Shown in pieces: positions 1 to 9,003 of a DNA stretch of 64,000 nucleotides. This DNA is from Clostridiales bacterium (lineage in GTDB: Bacteria > Bacillota > Clostridia > Oscillospirales > Acutalibacteraceae). Made by a program: the position numbers and the translations under genes. Location: NCBI GenBank assembly GCA_012839345.1, contig DUNN01000013.1, forward strand, positions 1 through 64,000. Reading direction: 5' to 3'. The notes beneath the pieces were generated by a model, which saw nothing but the letters and a program-made list of their open reading frames with translations, had not been told where the DNA came from and searched no databases. Within the stretch, counting starts at the first letter, position 1. Every line of letters begins with the position of its first letter.

Positions 1-79
1 TCGGGAACTCCTCCATATTCAATTGGCGCGGTTCGTGCGGTGCGCGGCGGCAACTCATTTCGCCGCCGTACATCCACAT

Positions 80-155
80 TGGAGCTGGCAGACGGACTTG
101 AACCCCCGACCTGCTGATTACAAATCAGCTGCTCTACCAACTGAGCTACGCCAGC
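80..155 (-). tRNA. tRNA-Thr (anticodon UGU)
   Basis: The reverse strand folds as a full cloverleaf. The acceptor GCTGGCG pairs with the 3' TGCCAGC, the D-arm contains TAGCTCAGTTGG, and the T-arm contains GGTTCAAGTCC. The anticodon loop reads TTTGTAA, giving UGU (Thr). The 3' CCA is encoded (80-82). A consensus promoter lies just upstream. Confidence 0.96.
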
Positions 156-175
156 ATTTTTAACAGCGCTTAAGT

Positions 176-204
176 ATAATAACACGTTCCAAGCTGAATG
201 TCAA
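176..204 (-). promoter_or_regulatory. sigma-A promoter of tRNA-Thr
   Basis: On the reverse strand TTGACA (199-204) is followed by a 17-base spacer and TATTAT (176-181). This places transcription start about 12 bases ahead of the tRNA. Confidence 0.85.
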
Positions 205-390
205 GACCTTTTCATAAAACCAGACACAATGTAGAAAACCAAAGAAACCGAAAGGGTAGGATGGCCGCAATCCCCCGGAAAATGTATGGCCTTTGCCCCT
301 CTCAGTTATCTTCAATGGTTTACATAATGGGTAGAAATACGGGCAAAAAATATAAATTAGTGCTGGTAATGAAGAAAAATACTTAGGACG

Positions 391-429
391 CAGGGCCCCA
401 CATCCCTTATCTAGCGATGCGGGGCCCTG
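391..429 (-). terminator. Rho-independent terminator of the beta-helix lipoprotein gene
   Basis: A 14-bp GC-rich stem (391-404 with 416-429, one mismatch) is followed on the reverse strand by a T-rich stretch. It lies 30 bases past the stop codon of the lipoprotein gene. The remaining 205-390 stretch holds no convincing gene. Confidence 0.8.
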
Positions 430-458
430 GGCCCTTGTGTGCCATGTCGGATTCCGGT

Positions 459-2288
459 TTAACTCTTCAGAACGGTTCCGTCTGCCAGGGTAATGGTATA
501 TCCATTGTAATGAATTGTACCGTTATTGGTCAAGCTTGTCACCGAGCAGTTTCCGGTCAGGTTCCAGGTAGCGCCCTTTGCTACCATGACCACGGCGTTG
601 TTTGAAACAGCCGTACCGCCTGCAGCATTTTTCACGATATTAATGGTTCCTTTCAAGCTGCTGCCTTCGCCTAGGGTGAAATTCAAGGTAGAGATGGTGT
701 CAACCGTTACTTTGCCGGTCAGGTTCATGTTCGTGGCAGAAAAGGTCAGCTGCCCACCGTTTTTGCCCGCGGTTCCCCATCCTCGGCTGGAAGAGTTGCC
801 CGCCACCGTAAGCAGGTTTTCATTTGCCAGGTTCAGCGTTACGCTGTCCAGAGTAATGACGCTGCTGGTATTGGTGACATAAAACATATCGCCGGATTTT
901 GCGGTAATGGAGCCCCCGCTCACGGAGAGCTTAGAGGTCCCCACCTGGGCATCTCCAGACATGGACTGGTAAAGCATGATATTATGCAGATTTTCGGAGC
1001 CGTCGTTTGTTTTGGTGGCGGTCATGTTTCCGGTTAGACTGCAATTTTTTAAGGAAATGGAGTTTAATCCCTCAATGACCAGCGCTTCGGAATTTGCCGC
1101 GCTCAGCGTGGCGTTGCTGACCGAAATGGCGGCAGTGGAATAAATGGCAGGCGAGCCGGTTCCGGACGTTTTATAGGTGCCGCCGTCCACCACCACCGTC
1201 CCGCCACCGCGGTCGGAGCGGATTGCCGCAGAAGAGTTCCCGGAGGTGGAAACGGTCAGATTCTTTGCATTGGTGGTTCCGCCTCCGGTAGTCTGGATTC
1301 CGCCGGAGTTATCCTTTGATGTCGTAATTTTGGAGTCGCTGATGGTCACAGTGGTTTCTTTTCCGTAACTGAAAACACCGTTGCCGTTCTGGGCGTTTGT
1401 TGTCACATTAGCACCGGATATGGTAACGTTCGCACCGTTCAAGGCCAATAGCCCGGCATTTTGCCCGTAGAAGTCCCCATTTTCCGTGTTGGATGTTTTT
1501 CCGCCGGACTTATTGACGGTAATATTTTTTAATATAGCAGTTACCCCGTCAATCCGCAGGGCATTTTCGTCGTCCCCGGAGGAAGTATAGGTTGTGTCTG
1601 TAATGGTTGCGGATTCCTTAATGGTGTTGGCAGAGGTGCCGTTGGTAACCTGGCTGGATCCGCCGAAACCGCCCCCGCTAAGATTTTTGACCGTGACGGC
1701 TGTTGCCGTATGGTTTTCGCCAAGCTGAACTTCCAGCACGTCGCCGACTTTGATGGAACTTGCTTTGCCGGTCACGTTATTATCTTTGCCCTCAATGGTA
1801 ACGGAAGTGCTGTCATTAATGGTAATGGTGAGACTTTCGCTGCCAGCCGTGAAGGTTTTAAAGTTTCCCCCGCCATTGCCGGGGCCGCCAGCCGGCGGGT
1901 TTCCGTCTGGCTTATTGCCCGAGGGCGCGCTGCCAGTTGGAGGATTTCCAGTTTGCTTGTCACCGGATGGTGCACTGCCGGCTGGTGCATTTCCATTCGG
2001 CTTGTCACCGGATGGCGCGCTGCCGGTTGGTGCATTTCCAGTTGGCTTGCCGCCTGACGGTGCGTTGCCCGCAGGAGCTCCGCCCGAGCCGTCCGTGGAT
2101 TTGCTGCCGGTTATCGTTCCTAATTTTAGCGTGTAGGAGTTTCCGCTGATCGTCGTAACCTGCCCCGTCACAGTCGAGCTTCCGGAACCGGAAGCGGTAC
2201 CGCTTGCTGAGCTGCTAGTTTGGTTACTGCAGGCAAATAGATTCATAAGAAGCGCGGTGCCTACGATTACGGCCGCTATTTTTTTCAT
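459..2288 (-). CDS. Secreted lipoprotein with Pro/Gly/Asn repeat linker and beta-helix domain
   Basis: The 609-residue protein starts with a lipoprotein signal peptide ending in the lipobox LFAC (Cys20), so it should be anchored to the outer face of the membrane. A Ser/Gly linker and a short beta-rich segment (about 40-62) are followed by four 15-residue repeats (76-135). Residues about 215-600 are a long series of short Thr/Ser/Asn/Gly-rich strands of the type that form a right-handed parallel beta-helix. Such proteins in Clostridia are usually annotated as adhesin-like or carbohydrate-binding, but no catalytic motif is visible and the ligand is unknown. The ATG follows an AGAAGG-type ribosome site. 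It is monocistronic, with its own terminator, and is not part of the arabinose operon upstream. Confidence 0.85.
   Translation of the reverse strand: MKKIAAVIVGTALLMNLFACSNQTSSSASGTASGSGSSTVTGQVTTISGNSYTLKLGTITGSKSTDGSGGAPAGNAPSGGKPTGNAPTGSAPSGDKPNGNAPAGSAPSGDKQTGNPPTGSAPSGNKPDGNPPAGGPGNGGGNFKTFTAGSESLTITINDSTSVTIEGKDNNVTGKASSIKVGDVLEVQLGENHTATAVTVKNLSGGGFGGSSQVTNGTSANTIKESATITDTTYTSSGDDENALRIDGVTAILKNITVNKSGGKTSNTENGDFYGQNAGLLALNGANVTISGANVTTNAQNGNGVFSYGKETTVTISDSKITTSKDNSGGIQTTGGGTTNAKNLTVSTSGNSSAAIRSDRGGGTVVVDGGTYKTSGTGSPAIYSTAAISVSNATLSAANSEALVIEGLNSISLKNCSLTGNMTATKTNDGSENLHNIMLYQSMSGDAQVGTSKLSVSGGSITAKSGDMFYVTNTSSVITLDSVTLNLANENLLTVAGNSSSRGWGTAGKNGGQLTFSATNMNLTGKVTVDTISTLNFTLGEGSSLKGTINIVKNAAGGTAVSNNAVVMVAKGATWNLTGNCSVTSLTNNGTIHYNGYTITLADGTVLKS
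1884..2063 (-). repeat. Four tandem 45-bp repeats inside the lipoprotein gene
   Basis: Residues 76-135 consist of four consecutive 15-residue units of the form APSGxKxxGNxPxGx. They are encoded by four adjacent, clearly similar 45-bp units. They form a flexible Pro/Gly linker between the lipid anchor and the beta-helix, and the DNA repeat could vary in copy number by slippage. Confidence 0.85.
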
Positions 2289-2367
2289 AAATCATCCAGC
2301 CTTCTTTCTGATTGTTCAATTCACTGTTTCAGAATAAAAATGGAAATGAGAATTAAAAATGAGGGCT

Positions 2368-2382
2368 ATGTGAAAATCACAT
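2368..2382. promoter_or_regulatory. Perfect inverted repeat upstream of the lipoprotein gene
   Basis: ATGTGA-AAA-TCACAT lies 80 bases upstream of the lipoprotein start in an AT-rich intergenic stretch. The shape is that of a dimeric regulator site. No family is assigned, and chance is possible at this length. Confidence 0.3.
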
Positions 2383-2512
2383 GAAATTTTGCGGCTGTGT
2401 TAAGAAGGCAAAGCACACGCCGATGTTTTCCACCGAAACGGCAAGCGGGGTGGAAAAGAAGGGGGCGTTTCCGGCATTCCGTTCCACCGAACGAAAGGGG
2501 AAAAATACAAAA

Positions 2513-2547
2513 ACGCAGGAACCGTACCGGTTTCGCGGTTCCTGCGT
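2513..2547 (-). terminator. Terminator of the araBAD operon
   Basis: A perfect 12-bp stem (2513-2524 with 2536-2547) with a loop of 11 bases is followed on the reverse strand by TTTTTGTATTTTT. It lies just past the araD stop codon. Confidence 0.9.
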
Positions 2548-2600
2548 CGATTTTAATTTTTGGTGGGAGAAGATGAAGAGTACCCGGTCAGCTTTCGGGT

Positions 2601-3293
2601 TTATTTCTGCCCGTAATAGGCGTTTGCGCCGTGCTTGCGCAGATAGTGTTTATCCAGCAGTTCCTGCTGCATGGAGCGGCCGGGGTTCGGCGCAATGGCC
2701 TCTGTGTGCCACGCCATCATGGCCAGTTCCTCCAGAACCACCGAGTTGTGGACCGCTTCAAAGCAGTCTTTGCCCCAGGTGAACGGCCCGTGGGAATGAA
2801 CCAGCACCGCGGGGATATCATTTGGGTTCTTGCCGTCAAAGGTTTCCACAATGACGTTGCCGGTTTCTTTCTCGTATTCCCCAGCGATTTCCTCCGGTGT
2901 CATGGTACGGGTGCAGGGAATGGTACCGTAAAAATAATCGCCGTGGGTAGTGCCATAGGCGGGAATGCTGCGGCCGGCCTGTGCCCAGATGGTTGCCCAG
3001 CGGGAATGCGTGTGCACAATGCCCCCGATTTCCGGGAACTTATTATACAGGACACAATGGGTCGGGGTATCGGAGGAGGGGTTGAGCCGTCCCTCTACCT
3101 TTTCCCCTTTCAGGTTGACCACAACCATATCTTCCGGTTTCAGTTCACGGTAGTCCACGCCGGAGGGCTTTATGACAAACAATCCGCTTTTGCGGTCAAA
3201 CCCGGAAACATTGCCCCAGGTGAACACCACCAGATGATGCTCCGGCAGCATCCGGTTTGCGCGGCAGACCTGTTCCTTCAGTTGTTCCAGCAT
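2601..3293 (-). CDS. araD: L-ribulose-5-phosphate 4-epimerase
   Basis: This enzyme converts L-ribulose 5-phosphate to D-xylulose 5-phosphate, the last step of L-arabinose entry into the pentose phosphate pathway in the cytoplasm. At 230 residues it matches the family (E. coli 231). Class II aldolase motifs are present: TWGNVSG near the start, the substrate-binding SSDTPTH region, the zinc-ligand HTHSRWAT, and YGTTHGDYF. An in-frame TTG upstream would give 235 residues, but it lies inside the GGAGG ribosome site, so the ATG at 3293 is the start. It is the last gene of araB-araA-araD, 18 bases after araA and directly before the operon terminator. It is expected to be AraR-controlled through the araB promoter. 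Confidence 0.97.
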   Translation of the reverse strand: MLEQLKEQVCRANRMLPEHHLVVFTWGNVSGFDRKSGLFVIKPSGVDYRELKPEDMVVVNLKGEKVEGRLNPSSDTPTHCVLYNKFPEIGGIVHTHSRWATIWAQAGRSIPAYGTTHGDYFYGTIPCTRTMTPEEIAGEYEKETGNVIVETFDGKNPNDIPAVLVHSHGPFTWGKDCFEAVHNSVVLEELAMMAWHTEAIAPNPGRSMQQELLDKHYLRKHGANAYYGQK

Positions 3294-3311
3294 ATTGGTT
3301 TCCTCCAAAGA

Positions 3312-4793
3312 TTATTTTTTCAGCTTCCATACCACGTCGTTCCAGGTTAGTTCGCGGCGCAGTTCGTTAATATCGGTGTGCGCGCCGATGTGGATGAATT
3401 CAATATCCATAATTTCGGCAAAGTCACGCAGTTCTTCTGCCGTCAGGGCATAGCTGAGGACGGAGTGGTGCGCACCGCCGGCGTAAATCCACGCTTCGGC
3501 AGAGGTTTCCAGACTGGGAAGGGGCTTCCACAGAACGGCCGCGACCGGGAGGTTTGGCATCTCGTGGGTCTGTTCCTGGCAGATTACATCGTTTACAATC
3601 ATGCGGAACCGGTCGCCCATGTCGATAATAGTGGCCAGCACGGCGGGGCCGGAGGCAGCCTTGAAGGTCAGGCGGGCCGGATCCTCCCGGTCGCCAATGC
3701 CCAGCGGTACGACGCGGATTTTCGGGCGTTCGCACGCGACGGAGGGGCAAACCTCCAGCATATGCGCGCCCATGTTCATGGCGCAGTCTGGGTTAAAGTG
3801 ATAGGTATAGTCTTCCATAAAGGCAGTGCCGCCCTTGCAGTCGGCGGTCATCAACTTCATAATGCGGCAGAGCGCGGCGGTTTTCCAGTCGCCCTCGCCC
3901 GCAAAGCCGTAGCCCTGGCGCATCAAATCCTGCACGGCAAGGCCGGGCAGCTGGCGCAGCTGCTGCAAATCCTGGAAATTGGTGTGGAACGCGCCAAACT
4001 TGCCTTCCTCTAGGAATTTCCGGAGGGCAACTTCCTCGCGCGCCTGATACCGCACGGACTCCACATTCTGTGTGTCCATATCGTACCGCTCGGCGTACTC
4101 CTTCATCTGTTCGTCAATTTCCGTTTCCGTCACGGCATCCACCATACGGATAATGTCGCCCACGCCGTAGTGGTCAACCTGCCAGCCGAATTTGATGTGT
4201 GCTTCTACTTTGTCGCCTTCGGTCACGGCAACCTCGCGCATATTGTCGCTGATGCGCAGCACGCGCAGACGGCGGCTTTCCTGTGCGCCGACCGCCGCAC
4301 GCATCCAGCGTGCCATGCGCTCGCGCAGCTTCGGGTCCTCCCAGTAGCCGGCAATCACCTTCTGGGGAATACGCATGCGGGCAAGAATGTAACCGTGTTC
4401 CCGGTCACCATGGGCGGACTGGTTTAGGTTCATAAAGTCCATATCGATGCGGTCCCATGGAATGTCGCGGTTGAACTGGGTGTTGATATGTAACAGCGGC
4501 TTATGGAACACGCTCAAACCGCGAATCCACATTTTTGACGGGGAGAATGTATGCATCCAGGTAATGACTCCGGTGCAGGCTTCGTCGTTGTTTGCTTCGG
4601 TGAGGACCTTATCAATTTCATCCGAGTTGCGCACCACCGGCTTGAACACCAACGTGCAAGGGATTGCCGGATCGGCGTTCCAGCCGTCCACCATGGCTTT
4701 CGCGTGCTGATTGACGGTTTTTAGCACCTCTTCGCCGTACAGGTCCTGACTTCCGACCACAAACCAGAATTCGTATTTTTTCAACGCAGACAT
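3312..4793 (-). CDS. araA: L-arabinose isomerase
   Basis: This enzyme isomerises L-arabinose to L-ribulose in the cytoplasm and needs Mn2+. The 493-residue length is normal for the family. Recognisable stretches are the N-terminal FWFVVGSQDLYG, WMHTFSPSKMW, HTNFQDLQQLRQLPGLA and the C-terminal EFIHIGAHT. The catalytic Glu residues fall in FAGEGDWK and FMEDYTYHF. The ATG is preceded by a clear AGGGAGG ribosome site. It lies between araB (69 bases upstream) and araD (18 bases downstream), so it is cotranscribed with both. Nothing suggests damage or transfer. Confidence 0.98.
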   Translation of the reverse strand: MSALKKYEFWFVVGSQDLYGEEVLKTVNQHAKAMVDGWNADPAIPCTLVFKPVVRNSDEIDKVLTEANNDEACTGVITWMHTFSPSKMWIRGLSVFHKPLLHINTQFNRDIPWDRIDMDFMNLNQSAHGDREHGYILARMRIPQKVIAGYWEDPKLRERMARWMRAAVGAQESRRLRVLRISDNMREVAVTEGDKVEAHIKFGWQVDHYGVGDIIRMVDAVTETEIDEQMKEYAERYDMDTQNVESVRYQAREEVALRKFLEEGKFGAFHTNFQDLQQLRQLPGLAVQDLMRQGYGFAGEGDWKTAALCRIMKLMTADCKGGTAFMEDYTYHFNPDCAMNMGAHMLEVCPSVACERPKIRVVPLGIGDREDPARLTFKAASGPAVLATIIDMGDRFRMIVNDVICQEQTHEMPNLPVAAVLWKPLPSLETSAEAWIYAGGAHHSVLSYALTAEELRDFAEIMDIEFIHIGAHTDINELRRELTWNDVVWKLKK

Positions 4794-4862
4794 TTTTAAT
4801 CCTCCCTTTTATCATTATTGAATAATAAGTGCAGGATATAACAGGAATTACGCCGGTATTGT

Positions 4863-6524
4863 TTAGCTCTGCTTTTTGATTTCTTTCAGGCGCTTCATCA
4901 CGTTGTTTGCCCCGCGGCCGAAATAGTCGTGCAGGGTGCGGTATTCCGCGAACAGTTTGTCGTAAACCGCACTATGCTCCGGAATGGGGGTATAGACGGT
5001 GTCCTTCACTTTTCCCATGGCGCGCGCCGCGTCGAACACGCTGCGGTAGCCACCGGCTTTCTCCCCGGCCGCGACCGCGCCGAAAATGGCCGAGCCAAGC
5101 GCCGGGCCCTGCAGCGAGCCTGCGATTTTAATCGGCATTTTAATCACGTCCGCGTAAATCTGCATGGTCATGGGGTCTTTCTGGGAAATGCCGCCGGAAG
5201 CGATGAATTCTTCCACCGGAACACCATGTTCGCGGTAATTTTCAATAATCATGCGGGTTCCGTAGGCCGTCGCCTCAATCAGTGCGCGGTAAATTTCCTC
5301 CGGCTTGGTCTGCAGCGTCATGCCCAGCATCATGCCAGTCAGGTCTACGTCCACCAGCACGGAGCGGTTGCCGTTCCACCAATCCAGCGCCAGCAGGCCG
5401 CTTTCACCGGGCTTTTGCCGTTCCGCTTTTTCGCGCAGGTAGCGGTGGATGTTTTTGCCCTGCTGCTTGGCTTCCTCGTAATAGGACGCGGGTAAACAGT
5501 TGTCGATAAACCATGCGAAATGGTCGCCCACGCAGGACTGGCCTGCCTCGTAACCGAAGTAGCCTGGCATTACGCCGTCTTCCACCACGCCGCACATGCC
5601 GGGAACCTGATGTTCCTCTGTGCCCATCATGATGTGGCAGGTGGAGGTGCCCATAATGGCCAGCATTTTGCCGGGGCCGTCAATGCCCACGGCCGGAACG
5701 CACACGTGTGCGTCCACGTTGCCTACGGCCACCGCGGTGCCTTCCTTTAAGCCCGTCAGCTTTGCCGCCTGAGCGGTCAGCGTGCCGGCACGGCTGCCAA
5801 GGGGCAGAATGTCGCGGGAAAGCTTTTCGTCCACCACGTGTTCCAGCCGTGGGTCGAGCGCCTTGAAGAAATCGTTGGAGGGATAGCCGGTTTTCTTGTT
5901 CCAGATGGCCTTGTAACCCGCAGTGCAGGAATTGCGGGTCTCTTTTCCGCAAAGCTGCCAGATAATCCAGTCCGCCGCTTCAATAAAGCGGTCCATCGCG
6001 TTATAAATTTCCGGATCTTCGTCCAGAATCTGCCACAGTTTCGGAATGGCCCATTCGGAGGAAATTTTTCCGCCGTAGTTCTGCAGCCAGCTTTCACCGC
6101 GCTCCTGCGCAATTTGATTCAGTTGGTTCGCCTTATCCTGCGCGGCGTGGTGCTTCCACAGCTTTACATAGGCGTGGGGGCGGTTGCGGTATTCCGGCAG
6201 GAAGCACAGCGGGGTGCCGTCCGCTTTGACCGGCAGCACTGTGCAGGCGGTAAAGTCCGTGCCAATTCCAATCACATCGTCGGCGGAAACGCCAGATTCC
6301 TTCAAAACCTCCGGAACCGTGTGCGCCAGCACATCCAGGTAATCCTGCGGATGCTGCAGTGCCCAGTCGTGCCCCAGCGGGGTGCCGTCCGGCAGGGTGC
6401 GGTCCATAACCGCGTGGGGGTAATCGTAAACAGATGAGGCCAGTTCCTCCCCTGTTTTCACATCGACCAGTACTGCGCGGCCGGAAAGCGTTCCGTAGTC
6501 TAAACCGATTGCGTACTTTGCCAT
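4863..6524 (-). CDS. araB: L-ribulokinase
   Basis: An FGGY-family carbohydrate kinase that phosphorylates L-ribulose to L-ribulose 5-phosphate with ATP. The N-terminal [18 protein letters not shown] is the phosphate-1 motif of the actin-like fold. [36 protein letters not shown] and the C-terminal [12 protein letters not shown] (adenosine motif) follow in family order. The open frame extends upstream to 6569. GGAGG lies 8 bases before the ATG at 6524, giving 553 residues, close to the usual 555-565, so that start is chosen. It is first in the operon, with an AraR operator 32 bases upstream. Confidence 0.97.
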   Translation of the reverse strand: MAKYAIGLDYGTLSGRAVLVDVKTGEELASSVYDYPHAVMDRTLPDGTPLGHDWALQHPQDYLDVLAHTVPEVLKESGVSADDVIGIGTDFTACTVLPVKADGTPLCFLPEYRNRPHAYVKLWKHHAAQDKANQLNQIAQERGESWLQNYGGKISSEWAIPKLWQILDEDPEIYNAMDRFIEAADWIIWQLCGKETRNSCTAGYKAIWNKKTGYPSNDFFKALDPRLEHVVDEKLSRDILPLGSRAGTLTAQAAKLTGLKEGTAVAVGNVDAHVCVPAVGIDGPGKMLAIMGTSTCHIMMGTEEHQVPGMCGVVEDGVMPGYFGYEAGQSCVGDHFAWFIDNCLPASYYEEAKQQGKNIHRYLREKAERQKPGESGLLALDWWNGNRSVLVDVDLTGMMLGMTLQTKPEEIYRALIEATAYGTRMIIENYREHGVPVEEFIASGGISQKDPMTMQIYADVIKMPIKIAGSLQGPALGSAIFGAVAAGEKAGGYRSVFDAARAMGKVKDTVYTPIPEHSAVYDKLFAEYRTLHDYFGRGANNVMKRLKEIKKQS

Positions 6525-6555
6525 TTCAATCAACCTCCGTAATTTCATATGTTGG

Positions 6556-6571
6556 ATTTGTACATACAACT
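6556..6571. promoter_or_regulatory. AraR operator upstream of araB
   Basis: ATTTGTACATACAACT matches the Bacillus AraR operator consensus ATTTGTACGTACAAAT at 14 of 16 positions. It lies 31 bases upstream of the araB start codon, where bound repressor would block the promoter. The araR gene is adjacent. Confidence 0.85.
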
Positions 6572-6587
6572 TTGCCGAAAATGTATC

Positions 6588-6610
6588 AATGGAAAGCAGT
6601 GCTTTCCATT
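6588..6610. other. Perfect 23-bp palindrome between araR and araB
   Basis: Two 11-base arms (AATGGAAAGCA and its complement) flank a single central G. It lies 30 bases past the araR stop codon and 17 bases beyond the AraR box. It could be an extra regulator site or a weak 3' hairpin of araR. The T-run expected of a terminator is absent. Confidence 0.6.
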
Positions 6611-6640
6611 TTCCCCATCATTTCTTGCTCGCCCAGTGTA

Positions 6641-7726
6641 TTACCGGCCGGGTTCGGTAAGAGCACGCACTGATTTTCGTTCCACAAGTTCCGGAAGGAA
6701 ATCCACCGTTGCGTGAAATCCCGGGTCGCTAATCAAACGGAGCAGGTTGCCCGCCGCCGTCCTTCCCAGTGATTCCGAGGGATGAACCACCGAGGTTAGC
6801 GGAACTTCGCAAAGCTCTGCCAAAGCGGAATTATCTACGCTGACAACGGATACATCCTCCGGTACGCGAATCTCCGCAGATTTTAATACATCGTACAGCT
6901 TCAAGGCCAGCTCGTCGTTGTAGCAGACCAGCCCCGTGCAGCCGTTGAGGCGGCGGAGGATGCGCTCCGGTTCGACCGGCAGGTCGGAAAGGTCTTCCGT
7001 GGAATACCACAGCACGTTTTCGTCGTGAATTTCCAGCTTTGCTTGCAACAGCGCGTCCAGATACCCAGCGTAGCGCAGGTGACCCTGATTGTCGTCCGAC
7101 TTAAAGACCCCTGCAATGTTTCGGTGCCCGGCACGGATCAGCCGCTGCGTGGCCGTGTAGCCGACCGCGCGGTCATCGAGGGACACGTGGGGCAGGCTGA
7201 TTTGCGGGTAAAAGCTATTGATGAAGATAACAGGGATATTCTGCCTAGCCGCTTCCTGATAAATCCCAAGGTTGGGGTTCGGCAGTCCGCTTTGGGTCGG
7301 CTCGACAATCAAACCATCGATTCCTTTTTCCAGCATGGAGTGCAGCGCCCGGCTTTCGTTTTGCACTTTGTTGTGGGTGAAGGCAAGCTGCATGGAGTAG
7401 CCGTTTTCCGTCAGAACGGTTTCAATACCGCGAATAATCTGCGGGAAAATATAGGCGCCCACATAGGTGGTCACCACGCCCACCGTGTGGGTGGCGGGGC
7501 GCTTGGCGTAGGGTACGTATGTAATATATGTGCCGCTGCCGCGCCGGCTTTCCACATAATTTTCCTGCGCCAGAACATTCAGCGCCTGCCGAACCGTCTG
7601 GCGGCTCATGTTGAACATGGCGCTCAGCTCATTTTCGGAATAAAGCTTATCCCCGTATTTCAAGTCTCCGTTTTCAATTTTATCCTTAATCCGATTGACC
7701 AAGATCATGTATTTTGGAAGTCCCAT
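6641..7726 (-). CDS. araR: AraR-type transcriptional repressor of arabinose genes
   Basis: This 361-residue protein joins a GntR-family winged helix-turn-helix (about 1-70; YGDKLYSENELSAMFNMSRQ, then VRQALNVLAQ) to a LacI/GalR-type periplasmic-binding-like effector domain (about 75-355; HTVGVVTTYVGAYIFP, VSVDNSALAE). That is the architecture of Bacillus AraR, which releases DNA on binding L-arabinose. Its position next to araBAD, a near-consensus AraR box before araB and a second box upstream of its own promoter support the assignment. The ATG follows an AAAGGA ribosome site. Its transcript has a leader of about 160 nt. Confidence 0.93.
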   Translation of the reverse strand: MGLPKYMILVNRIKDKIENGDLKYGDKLYSENELSAMFNMSRQTVRQALNVLAQENYVESRRGSGTYITYVPYAKRPATHTVGVVTTYVGAYIFPQIIRGIETVLTENGYSMQLAFTHNKVQNESRALHSMLEKGIDGLIVEPTQSGLPNPNLGIYQEAARQNIPVIFINSFYPQISLPHVSLDDRAVGYTATQRLIRAGHRNIAGVFKSDDNQGHLRYAGYLDALLQAKLEIHDENVLWYSTEDLSDLPVEPERILRRLNGCTGLVCYNDELALKLYDVLKSAEIRVPEDVSVVSVDNSALAELCEVPLTSVVHPSESLGRTAAGNLLRLISDPGFHATVDFLPELVERKSVRALTEPGR

Positions 7727-7892
7727 GCTCCGGTTCCTTTCTTCGGCGGAGGGTGTTATGTGCTCCCGAGAGCAGGGGAAACGCTGACGAAAGCAGTTTC
7801 GAAGCCGCCGTTCTAAAACAGAACTCGTGTGCTCCGGAAACGATCAATCCCCATAATTTTAAACTTAGTTTTCCGCGATTTCTATGTATAAT

Positions 7893-7921
7893 ATAATAAA
7901 ACAGCAATGCAAACCTGTCAA
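7893..7921 (-). promoter_or_regulatory. Promoter of araR
   Basis: Reverse-strand TTGACA (7916-7921), a 17-base spacer and TATTAT (7893-7898). The leader (about 7727-7886) holds no reading frame I can support. Confidence 0.8.
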
Positions 7922-7944
7922 TATAAAATTAAATTGATGTAGAA

Positions 7945-7960
7945 ACTTATACGTACAACT
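7945..7960. promoter_or_regulatory. Second AraR box, upstream of the araR promoter
   Basis: ACTTATACGTACAACT matches the AraR consensus at 13 of 16 positions, including the palindromic TACGTA core. It sits 23 bases upstream of the araR -35 element, consistent with autoregulation. Confidence 0.65.
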
Positions 7961-8016
7961 AATAGGTGGAAGTTGAAAAGGAACAAAACGGCTGCACACC
8001 GGAAAAAGCATAAAAA

Positions 8017-8058
8017 ACCGCCCGGCAGCCCCGCATGTGCGCGGGAGTACCGGGCGGT
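8017..8058 (-). terminator. Terminator of the ttcA-like/cysteine desulfurase unit
   Basis: A 9-bp GC-rich stem (8017-8025 with 8050-8058) containing a smaller inner hairpin is followed on the reverse strand by GTTTTTTATG. It is 37 bases past the TtcA-like stop codon. Confidence 0.85.
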
Positions 8059-8095
8059 AAACTTTAGGAACAGAAGGTTCCAATGAAGGAAGGGC

Positions 8096-8929
8096 CTACT
8101 CTTCTTGGTCGTAATCATCCAGAAAACTGTGCTGTTCGCTGCCCCGCCGCCAGCCGATGATGGTTTCCAAATTTACATTATGAATGCTGTGGAAAATGTT
8201 TTTATCAATGCCAGGGCTGGTGCGGCGAAGTTTTTTAATCAGTTCCTTCATTTCCTGCCGTTTGGAGCCGCCGCCGTTGTCGCCCAAAACGCAGTTTTCC
8301 GTAAAGCGGCAGGCGCACTGAATGAAGTTGAGGTCATTGTAGCGCTTCCATGCGATAATATCGGCTTCCTTTACCATATACATCGGGCGGATTAATTCCA
8401 TACCGGGGTAATTGGTGCTGTGCAGCTTGGGCATCATGGTTTTGTACTCTCCACCGTAAAACATGCTCATCAGCACGGTTTCAATCACATCATCAAAATG
8501 ATGGCCGAGCGCGATTTTGTTGCACCCCAAATCCTGCGCGTGCTTGTACAGGTGCCCGCGGCGCATTTTGGCGCACAGGTAGCAGGGGGATTGGTCCACC
8601 TTGGCGACGATGTCGAAGATCTTGGTCTCAAAGATTTTGATGGGGAGATTCAGCGCCTGCGCATTATCTTCAATCCGCTGCCGGTTTACTGCGTTATAGC
8701 CGGGGTCCATCACCAGGTATTCCACCTCGAACGGGAATTCACTGTATTTTTGTAGGTGCTGAATGCACTTTGCCATCAGCATGGAATCTTTGCCACCGGA
8801 AATGCAGACGGCAATTTTATCGCCTTCCTGAATCAAGTCGTATTGCTTGATGGCCGAAAGGAAGGGAATCCAGATTTCCCGGCGGTATTTTTTTACGATG
8901 CTCCGTTCGGCCTGTTCGTATTTTTCCAT
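8096..8929 (-). CDS. TtcA-like tRNA 2-thiolation enzyme (PP-loop ATPase)
   Basis: The 277-residue protein has the PP-loop ATP pyrophosphatase signature SGGKDS (44-49) and a CxxC pair (Cys116, Cys119) with further cysteines in the CACRFTENC segment, the layout of the TtcA/TtuA iron-sulfur group. TtcA adenylates and thiolates C32 of some tRNAs, taking sulfur delivered by a cysteine desulfurase. The gene immediately upstream encodes a cysteine desulfurase, 74 bases away on the same strand, which supports a tRNA thiolation pair. TilS-like lysidine synthesis is less likely because of the conserved cysteines. The terminator downstream ends the unit. Confidence 0.85.
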   Translation of the reverse strand: MEKYEQAERSIVKKYRREIWIPFLSAIKQYDLIQEGDKIAVCISGGKDSMLMAKCIQHLQKYSEFPFEVEYLVMDPGYNAVNRQRIEDNAQALNLPIKIFETKIFDIVAKVDQSPCYLCAKMRRGHLYKHAQDLGCNKIALGHHFDDVIETVLMSMFYGGEYKTMMPKLHSTNYPGMELIRPMYMVKEADIIAWKRYNDLNFIQCACRFTENCVLGDNGGGSKRQEMKELIKKLRRTSPGIDKNIFHSIHNVNLETIIGWRRGSEQHSFLDDYDQEE

Positions 8930-9003
8930 CTTTTCTTCCTTCTATCATTTACTCCATGAGCCATGCCAAATTTCCTGATTTAACACGGTTCTTAGTTTTC
9001 TCT

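Noticed and set aside
198-386. 62-codon frame near the left end
   Set aside because: Its N-terminal part overlaps the tRNA promoter region, there is no ribosome site, and the composition is random-looking.
1750-2136. Pro/Leu-rich frames opposite the lipoprotein repeats
   Set aside because: They mirror the 45-bp repeat of the real gene and have no translation signals.
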